Source of the DNA: Mercenaria mercenaria
Taxonomy: Eukaryota; Mollusca; Bivalvia; Venerida; Veneridae
DNA: 64,000 nucleotides
Direction of reading: 5' to 3'
Assembly (NCBI RefSeq): GCF_021730395.1
Contig: NC_069369.1
Coordinates: 64,073,501 to 64,137,500 of the forward strand
Part shown: in pieces, positions 56,413 through 64,000 of the stretch
Layout: each line of letters starts with the position of its first letter
How positions within the stretch are numbered: position 1 is the first letter of the stretch
Program-made: the position numbers and the translations under genes
The notes under the pieces: model-generated
Told to the model about the DNA's origin: nothing
Database searches by the model: none
Seen by the model: only the letters and a program-made list of their open reading frames with translations

Positions 56413-57782
56413 GATTTGTGTTTATTCCGAGTTCAAATATGTGTTCGTAGATTAAAAGCTGACATGTCGTGCTAAAGCCAAGGTATTTTCAAATTGTTAG
56501 AAAATGCTTAAAATTGACTCACCATTAGCAAAAAAAAAAAAAAAAAAAAGGTCCACACGCATACATTTTAACGGGGTGACCCTGCGCGTGACGTGAGATT
56601 GCCTAAAATGTGTCCGGTGTCCTAAGGATAACAGTTATTCGGTTTCGTAAATATTTGTTGTCAAATCTTTAGAAAAGAATCTTGGTTACATTTCTGGGCT
56701 CAAGTGTGTGTATGTGTTGTTACAATAGGGATGTTCTATCGACGCGACACAATGCCAATTCTCCGCGATAGAGGATGGTTGTTACTTTCACTGAAAATCA
56801 AAATAATCTTTCACCGAGTGAACCCAAAATTCAATATTTTCACTAATTATGCAGCAAAGGAGTGACAATTTAATATCTGCTGTTCACGAATGAGAGATCT
56901 AAATTTACTTATTTCTATCGGGAATACATGTATTTGCATTTATTTCATGCTGGGGATAATCCGTGAGGTACAATCCATATCCACACTGTGAATGATATAG
57001 TTTCGCCGATCTTCTTGCACGTTGTATATTATTTTCATGTTTCTCGTAAGCTAGCCTGAAACTTGTAGTCGCGCTTTGTGCTCTATTGCAAAGTAACGAG
57101 AATTTTGTAACTTTTATGCAGTAAATAATTTGCTTGGAGGATTGTTTGACATATCCTGCGCAGAGGTTGACTGAAACCTTATAGCAGTGTAGAACAAAAC
57201 TATATGTAGACAAAGTAAAGTTTATACACAGAGGTCAAACCAAAGGCACGCAGAGGGGCGGTGCATTAAAATGATCAGTGTCAAAAACTCAACCAACAGG
57301 GGAGTTTAAATCTGTTAATGGTTTACCAATCCTTACTCCTAATCACCCACATGTTCTCCAATGTTAAGGAACGGTGTAAATAAAAAGTATCCCCGTTTGA
57401 TGAATTCCACTACACTCGAAGTAGTAAATTTAGGCATTGTATGTAACCCACCAAAATACTCTAGTAACACAACTACTTTGCGACGATACACATCAGGAGA
57501 CCAATTTCAAAGCAGTTCAGTCCCGGGAGATAATAAGAACTGCCTTTGACGGAGTCTTCAAACTTTCTAAAGTCTAATAACAAATAACAACGTAGGAGCC
57601 AAACAAAGCACGTATTAAATGAAAATTATATTCATGGAAAATGTATATAAGAAATAAAGATTATATATTTCTCACAATCCGTCCATAAACGAAAAACTAT
57701 TTCCAAGAGTACGAGGTTAGTCCTTATGATTCTACTACCTATGTTCCATTTTGAATTGTTTCATACACATGTAATGTTTTTG
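56413..57782. other. Unassigned intergenic DNA
   Basis: An A-run of 20 lies at 56530-56549. Minus-strand ORF 56905-57213 has no recognisable domain. This region is the 3' side of the minus-strand dehydrogenase copy. No 27-bp array occurs here, unlike the tandem pair. Confidence 0.45.
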
Positions 57783-58539
57783 CTACACGTTCACAGTTAT
57801 ATTCGACAGCAATCCGCCATCCAAAACGTGCATCTGGCCTGTCACCATTGACGAATGTTCACTTAGCAAATAAAGAATTGGGTCAACACATTCTTGAAGC
57901 TGCATTATCCTCCCCATTGGAGTCCCTGATGTAAATGTCTCTTCGGAAACATGATCGGTTTCAATAAGATGGGCAATTAAAGGTGTAGCAACCATAGTAG
58001 GATTTACAGAGTTCGCACGAATACCATTATGGTCCTAGTTCGAGGGCAAATTGCTTCGTTGCCATATCCATTCCCGCCTTTGACATAACATATGGTAATG
58101 TTTTCGGGAAAGAAGATATTCCACAAAGGCTTGACACATTAACGATAGACCCTGTAATCTTCATCTTAATCATGTTTTTCGTTATTACCTGCGTGCAGTT
58201 AATTGCACTTAGAAGGTTTGTGTCTAAAACTTTACAAATGGATTCCTTTGTCCAATCTACAGCGGAATACCCAATAGCAGCGATTCCTGCATTGTTAACT
58301 AAGCCATCCAAAGCCTCGGGTTTCTCCAACTTTTCACGAGTGTCGTCCCAGTTTAAAACATCCGCCACAATTGGTACGATGCTTGGATGTTCTTCCACTA
58401 GCGTATCAAGTGGTCCCTTGGTACGGCTAAGGGCGTATACTTTACATCCACTTTCACACAGGGTAATTGCCACACCTCGTTCTATTCCCTTTCCAGCTCC
58501 AGTGACAAGAACTTTTTTTCCCGTGAGATCAAATGGCAT
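57783..58539 (-). pseudogene. Third SDR (L-xylulose reductase-like) copy, frameshifted
   Basis: From ATG 58539 on the minus strand: MPFDLTGKKVLVTGAGKGIE, NNAG, N-S-Y-K active-site blocks (NVSSLCG, YVMSKAG) and, after a break, RANSVNPTMVATP and VLDGGLLSNITV to the stop at 57783-57785. One extra base in the codons after ELGP (near 58027) shifts the frame and creates TAA. In addition the third glycine of the cofactor motif is Glu (GIE instead of GIG), which should weaken NADPH binding. Both point to loss of function, although the catalytic residues remain. It has no intron, like the tandem pair 43 kb away, and is clearly more diverged from them than they are from each other. Confidence 0.85.
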
Positions 58540-59215
58540 TATTATACTTTTCTTTACACAAGATAGTGTTACATGTCATTTGTGCAAAGTGTCAAAATGT
58601 GAAATGTATTAGATAGGTAAGATAAATACAGGTAAGGTTCAAAAGATTTTATTTATATTTTCTTTGTTTAAAAAAATGTAAAACAAATCAATTTTCAACA
58701 TACTATGACGAAAGTAACTCAAGATGTTTTTAATTCCAATATTTTTCTTTTGAGAGTATATCCACGTTTTTCTACATTCCCTCACCAATAATACGAGAAA
58801 GGCCTATAAATATTGCGATTCAGTAAAACGTAAGTACATTCTAAATCGTGGCATGTAAATCTAAAAGCAACCGGTACTTTCATTTGCAATTTGCCTGTAT
58901 ACTTGCCCTTGACGAATTTTACAACACGGTTATCTTTTGTCGATAACTTGATATCTGTCAAAACTTTTTTTTAATATTAGGCCAAATAGAAATTAAAATT
59001 AAATAATTATACATGACAGCGTATCGTCTACTAGTGTTTCATAATTCTAAGTTTTAAGGATTCCTGTGAATGATGAAATTATGTGTAAAGTATTGAATGT
59101 TAAATACACATAGTATTACACTTTTGAATGCCTTCAGATTGTACTTGCTTTGTCTTCCACTACATAATATCGACCACATTAAAAATAAGGGAACTATCCT
59201 TAAAGAATAACATAA
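58540..59215. other. Intergenic DNA between the SDR pseudogene and the mariner
   Basis: It would contain the promoter of the minus-strand SDR copy; no TATA box can be singled out. AT-rich and non-coding. Confidence 0.4.
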
Positions 59216-60559
59216 TACGAGGAGTGTTCGATATGAATTGCTTATTATCCTCTAGCTCGATATCCACGTGGGGCACGATAAAAACCAATACCTACCTGTA
59301 TAGGGTTATTCAATACCTACACAACGGTGTATTAATGTACATGTTAGACTAAGTGTAAGACATAAAATTTGCCATTTGAATACACGCAATCATTGACCAC
59401 TGTAGTAAAAATGATTGGTAGAAGCGTCGACAAGAAAGATGAAATACGGGCTTACATCAAAGCTCGCTCAAAACTTGGTTGTTCTTTAAAGCAGATGATG
59501 ACTGAACTTTCTACTGCTTATGGACCTTCTTGTGTGTCTTATGACACAGTTCGGCGGTGGAAAAAGAAATTTGAGTCTGGTGTAGAGTCCATCAAAAATG
59601 CACCGAAATCAGGTAGGCCAAAATCTGCATCTCGTAAAGAAATCGTTTCCAAAATAAAGGAAATCATTGAAGGAGATGCCAGATTTACAGTTCGTGATAT
59701 TGCACGAAAGGTAGGCATATCACTATCAACGGTTCACCTTATTTTGAAGAAGCATTTGAAAGTCAGAAAGATTTCTGCTAGATGGGTGCCACATCTGTTG
59801 ACTGATGAGCAAAAGAGGCAACGGGTTAAAGTGGCCAAAAAGCTGCTTCAAATGTTTCCAAAATATGACAAAAAGCAGTTTGCCAATGTCGTCACAGGTG
59901 ATGAAACCTGGGTCCATTATTTTGAGCCCGTCAGAAAGGTTAGCAATAAGATCTGGGCCACTAAACACAGCAAACGCCCAATAATTGCCAAACGTTCTTT
60001 GAGTGCAAAGAGGGTTTTGTATGCAATTTTCTTCTCTGGTGAAGGAGTCGCAATAAAAGTGCCGGTGAAAAAGGGCAAAAGCATCACCGGAAAGTACTAC
60101 AAAGACATAGTACTGAAGAAACTGAAAAAGTATTATCAGAAACGACGCCCTGCCACTGGTTTTAAACATGTCCGTCTTCTACATGACAATGCCCCCGCTC
60201 ATACCTCCGCAATAGTTACGGCGTTTTTGAAGAAAGAAAAAGTAACTGTTTTGCCTCAACCCCCGTATTCCCCAGACCTTGCCCCATGTGATTTCTTTTT
60301 GTTTCCGAAATTGAAATCATTCCTTGCTGAGCGGAAATACCAGTCCCGACAGGCACTTGGATCTGCCATTCATCAGTACCTTATTACTGTGCCCAAATCA
60401 GCGTACCGTGACGCCTTCAAGAAGTGGATACATCGGCTGAAACTTTGCATTTCTAGCCACGGGGAGTACTTCGAGGGCATGAAATGAGCCCTTTTGGGCT
60501 AACTTGAAATTTGAAGTCTCCAGATAGAAATAAGCAATTCATTTCGAACATCCCTCGTA
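59216..60559 (+). mobile_element. Complete mariner transposon
   Basis: TA duplications at 59216-59217 and 60558-60559 flank a 1340-bp element. Terminal inverted repeats of 29 bp (59218-59246 and 60529-60557) differ at three positions: CGAGGAGTGTTCGATATGAA at the left against CGAGGGATGTTCGAAATGAA read from the right. A single uninterrupted transposase lies between them. Structurally it appears whole. Confidence 0.9.
59411..60487 (+). CDS. Mariner transposase, intact, DD34D
   Basis: A 358-residue protein from ATG 59411; the in-frame TTG at 59369 upstream is not a likely start. The N-terminal paired-like helix-turn-helix regions include SYDTVRRWKKKF (43-54), the linker KSGRPKSA and FTVRDIARKVGISLSTVH (92-109). 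WVPHLL (125-130) corresponds to the mariner WVPHEL motif, with Leu replacing Glu. The catalytic triad is D164 (VTGDETW), D259 (LLHDNAPAH) and D294 (YSPDLAPCDFF), with 34 residues between the second and third, the classical mariner spacing. The length is about ten residues above the usual ~345-350. It acts by cut-and-paste at TA sites in the nucleus. No stop or frameshift interrupts it, so activity is possible but untested. Confidence 0.92.
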   Translation: MIGRSVDKKDEIRAYIKARSKLGCSLKQMMTELSTAYGPSCVSYDTVRRWKKKFESGVESIKNAPKSGRPKSASRKEIVSKIKEIIEGDARFTVRDIARKVGISLSTVHLILKKHLKVRKISARWVPHLLTDEQKRQRVKVAKKLLQMFPKYDKKQFANVVTGDETWVHYFEPVRKVSNKIWATKHSKRPIIAKRSLSAKRVLYAIFFSGEGVAIKVPVKKGKSITGKYYKDIVLKKLKKYYQKRRPATGFKHVRLLHDNAPAHTSAIVTAFLKKEKVTVLPQPPYSPDLAPCDFFLFPKLKSFLAERKYQSRQALGSAIHQYLITVPKSAYRDAFKKWIHRLKLCISSHGEYFEGMK

Positions 60560-61309
60560 GATAATAAATAATAACTGTTAACTCGAAAAACGAATGTCCT
60601 ACTGAAAACTATTATTTAACTGCTAAGTAGGTCCAAGCATAGTACTATTAGTACTGAATAAAATCTATTAGAAGAAAAGAAACTATCCTTTAACAAATAA
60701 TACTACAATATTATAAGTAATAACTACATGAATATGCAATGACTAATATTAAATGAACGCAAGTTACAATGCATAGTTCTTGTATAAAGCTTGTAAAGGA
60801 GCAGTGGAAATTGTAAAGCAAGTAGAACTACAGTGAAAAACCGATCCCTCACGGTTAGAAGAAAATGACCAAACTGTTCGAGTTCTTCCGGGTTTAGAGC
60901 AACTCGTATACAGAGATATACCCGGTAAGACAAATGGTTGGGTACCACATGATGTTCAAATCAACCTGTGTAGTTCAAGACAGTGGGGTTTCACTGTATT
61001 AATAATATATATTTGGCGATTGAACACTTCATTATTGGTGTTTCAAGCAGACTTCTGAGTTTTACGAACTTATAACGAGTCGCCCGGTCAGTATATAAAA
61101 CGTCCATTAAGTAAGGCGTTTTATTAAAGTTGCATTGAAAAACATGACGCCAAAAGTAAATAACTGAATCCGGAAAAGCTGAAATGACTTCTTGATGGCG
61201 GCGTCTCGTAGCAACAAAATCCCCTATAGCCAATCAGGGCTGATATTAACTGAGTGAGTATATATATACCTATGAGCGCAGTACGAATATTGGGCCCGTC
61301 TTATCAAGA
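60560..61309. other. Unassigned intergenic DNA
   Basis: No gene or repeat partner was recognised. Confidence 0.4.
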
Positions 61310-62710
61310 TACTTACCTGGGGCGTACCTGAATGATTTTGAACTGTACGCCAGATATGAGCTGCATAGCTACGAACCAGGCAAAAATGCTGCGAATATGG
61401 TGGTCTCCATCTCCCTGCGGATTGGGTTTTTTGGGCCTCCCCTTGAAAATCTTGTAAACTGTTCGGCAAGAGATGCGTTCTGTTGTTATATTCCAGATAA
61501 CAAAATGAAATATGCCAGACTTAATGTATTGAAAAGTCAGAGTTCTGTGTATTGCTCTATACAATACACTCCAGGACAAAACAACTTTAAATCAAGAGTA
61601 ACAGTAGATGTATAGTTATATTTAAAAATATTTGTCACTGAAACACTGTGGCATTCTAGTATGGTATTATATTTTATTGTGCAACTACCAAGACCAGCGC
61701 AGGCAAATTGTGTATCGTCAAATGGACCTAACAATGTGTCTGTTAGGATAACAGCATCTAAACTCTTACCTAATCCCAACTGCTACACATGTGAACAAAT
61801 CGTGTTATTATCATTATTTATTATTTAATATCCTCTTCAATGTAAATATTGCATGCTTATTAGAAAATGGAGGTATCACAGAAAACATTAAGCTTCCAAT
61901 CAATTAAAAACAATTTATTAATAGATATATGTAAATCTTAATGTTTTAGCATTTATTGTCCATGGCTTTTTACAACTTGTCAAATAGTTTGTCATTCCGG
62001 ACAATCGGAAATAATGACATGTAAGAGTTCCGAAATAATCGGAAATAATATAGAAAACGTTTGTAGTTTGTATACATTCCGGAAAATCGGAAATATTATG
62101 CAATATGAATCTTTATTCCGGAATTATCGGAAATAATGTATCAATGTTTGCTCCGGAAATTCGGAAACATGTTGAAAACAAACAAAAATTACACTCCGGA
62201 TATCGGAAGTATAATATGTTATTCACATATACTATGAATTAAAAAACAGACAACGTGCTGGCAAATGCCAAGGCACGAACACAAATGAGTCTACGACCAT
62301 TTACGTTCATGACCCGCCATAGTTAATTGGTAAATTAAGGACGAAGGACTTGGCTCCCTTTTGAATAATATGCACCATAGAAATACAGAAGATTTCTATA
62401 ATGCTACTTATTAGGCAATGAATTGAACGTTAAGGATGTACAAGTTTGTTTGTTGTTATCGTTTTTGAAATCTTCGTCAATGTTTAATGTAATGTATGAC
62501 TTCTGCATCCGAATTTTAACAGGTTTTTGATACATATAGCTATCCACACATTGCCAATTTTTCTCACGCGAAACGTAACTTTTTTCTAGTTACTGTAAAC
62601 AACATCTAGTATTTGAAAACGCAAATTCAAACTGCGTAAATTGCTAAATGCTATTTTGGTATAAAATCTAGATACAGATTGATAGATTTAATGGCAACCA
62701 TGAACAAGAA
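61310..62710 (+). repeat. Dispersed repeat, copy 2 (partner at 26215-27400)
   Basis: It has the same block order as copy 1 and is interrupted by ~450 bp without a counterpart (about 61900-62400) that holds the TTCCG/CGGAA cluster. Frames at 61313-61779 on both strands are not conserved in copy 1 and are not called. Confidence 0.65.
61995..62208. repeat. Cluster of six TTCCG(n)CGGAA inverted half-sites
   Basis: Sites at 61995-62010, 62028-62044, 62077-62092, 62116-62132, 62151-62166 and 62194-62208, spaced 33-49 bp. Each is (T/C)TCCG, four to seven mostly A/T bases, then CGGAA. The spacers are unrelated, so this is a set of repeated short palindromes rather than a plain tandem array. It is absent from the paralogous repeat at 26.2-27.4 kb. 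Confidence 0.75.
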
Positions 62711-62862
62711 AAATAGAGAATAATAGGTTAGTGCCGTTGATGAAAAAGTATATCTGGCGAGGTGGAGGAGGTCATCGGGTGAGCCGAAGGCGAACCTGAT
62801 AACGTCCGGAGCCGAGCCAGATAAACATTCTCCATCTTAGGCACTAACCTGTTATTCTATTT
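62711..62862. repeat. Hairpin element with AATAATAGGTTAGTGCC ends
   Basis: AATAGAGAATAATAGGTTAG...GTATATCTGGC is mirrored by GCCAGATAAACATTCTCC...GGCACTAACCTGTTATT. The loop is GC-rich (GAGGTGGAGGAGGTCATCGG). Non-coding MITE-like palindrome. Confidence 0.65.
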
Positions 62863-64000
62863 ATCTTGTCATTACTTCATTTTCCGATATTTGGCAATTA
62901 ATTTTACAAAAATAAGTGTGCGACAACCGTTTAAATGACGTCATATTCGTAATGACGTCACTTATATAATAACGTAATCACCGACAAAATCGCAATAACT
63001 TCTTCGTTTATGAATAAAAACTCATTATTTGACCACTCATTTTCTTAGTTCGGACATTTCCAACACAATGGTGATGGTTTCAATGCAAAATTTCTTATGA
63101 CAACAATATCGATCATAAGGTCACATGATCAACTGACCGTATATCACTGGTCACGTGTCAACTGACGGTATATCAAGAAAGATATACGGCACCCTGATAT
63201 CGGGTCGAAAATACTGCAAGTGACAGGATAAAATAACATAACAGGTTCTCTTATTATGGACGATGTCTAAGCATGACATTAAGAACTGCTATATGTTTCT
63301 GGTAATTTAACAATAAATTTGCAATGCACTACAATATCTCTGTATAAGGACTCGGTGTGTTTCCAATTAAATGAAAATAGTACATTGTACTTTTGGTGAA
63401 ATTTGATATCTCCAATCAGTAATAATATAAGGACTCCACAAACAAACCAAGTTTGGAGTGATTCCGACATGTAGTTTCTAAACAGTAGATGTTTAAGTGA
63501 AAGAATTTAAAAGCTATTGTGAAAAAAAAATCTGTGTGAATAAATTCTTAATTCCATCTACTCATCACCATGGTTTCAGTTAAATAGGTATATTGAATTC
63601 TTTAATTTGTTTTGTTTCAGTAAATCTATTTAAGTGACAGCCTTTAGTTATTTCTGGATAAGACTATAAATTTTACATTCCATTTGTTGCAACCTTTTGG
63701 CTGAGCAGGTACGTTTTTTGTCCAGTCTACAACGTTTTTATAGCAAAAATACTCTCCACTGAGAGAACACAGACCTCTTCCTACATGATGTAAGAAGCAT
63801 TCCATGATGTAAGAAGCATTCTTGCATTAAACTATGGAGAGGAAAACTAAATGACATAGAATCTATTGTAGAACTGGAAAATACAATATTTTGGCATATT
63901 TTCTATCTGTAATCAGAATAAATTTATCATATGTTTGACGTCGCAGGGGTGTAATAAAGCCATTACTTAAAAATTATAATACACTAGTGTAATAAAGCTT
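62863..64000. other. Unassigned DNA to the right edge
   Basis: Two short local repeats: GTCAACTGACxGTATATCA at about 63130-63175 and a tandem CATGATGTAAGAAGCATTC at 63784-63822. No gene recognised. Confidence 0.4.

Noticed and set aside
63680-63720. U2 snRNA-like CCTTTTGGCTGAG
   Set aside because: The similarity is limited to about 13 bases, and the expected branch-recognition segment is absent.

Overview
The window looks like repeat-rich intergenic DNA from an invertebrate animal, most likely a bivalve mollusc and perhaps a venerid clam. The evidence is AT-rich non-coding DNA with few genes, tRNA-derived SINEs with the molluscan tail ending in AAACCCAAATAAA, Helentron-like elements that carry ~160-bp satellite arrays, DIRS-like, Ty3-type and CR1/L2-like retroelements, a mariner, and many long hairpin MITEs. 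The species is inferred, not proven.

Layout. 1-2.1 kb: the 3' part of a PIN-like, Cys-rich protein gene that runs off the left edge. 3.7 kb: a short SAP-like coding fragment. 5.6-7.9 kb: a Helentron-type element with a satellite array. 7.9-11.6 kb: a broken DIRS-like fossil on the minus strand. 12.8-15.2 kb: the clearest host genes, two intact tandem single-exon short-chain dehydrogenases resembling L-xylulose (dicarbonyl) reductase, each with a 27-bp minisatellite that begins inside the last codons. 15.5-41.6 kb: a nest of transposons. A palindrome-ended repeat was split by a satellite-bearing Helentron-like element, then by a CR1/L2-like LINE with 16-bp target duplications, then by a 19.1-kb insertion flanked by CATAT that itself holds further nested repeats. 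41.7-45.0 kb: a foldback element with very long G runs. 45.1-45.6 kb: an orphan copy of the dehydrogenase 5' flank and a hairpin MITE. 47.8-52.3 kb: the 5' half of a broken Ty3-type LTR fossil. 52.3-57.8 kb: SINEs and unique DNA. 57.8-58.5 kb: a third dehydrogenase copy on the minus strand, broken. 59.2-60.6 kb: a complete mariner with an intact transposase. 61.3-62.7 kb: a second copy of the 26.2-27.4 kb repeat, carrying a cluster of six TTCCG/CGGAA inverted half-sites. 62.7-64 kb: a hairpin element and unique DNA.

Genes working together: the only likely functional set is the two NADPH-type dehydrogenases, which look like recent tandem duplicates. Everything else is transposon-derived or unassigned. 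All similarities were judged by eye, and no alignment or database search was run.
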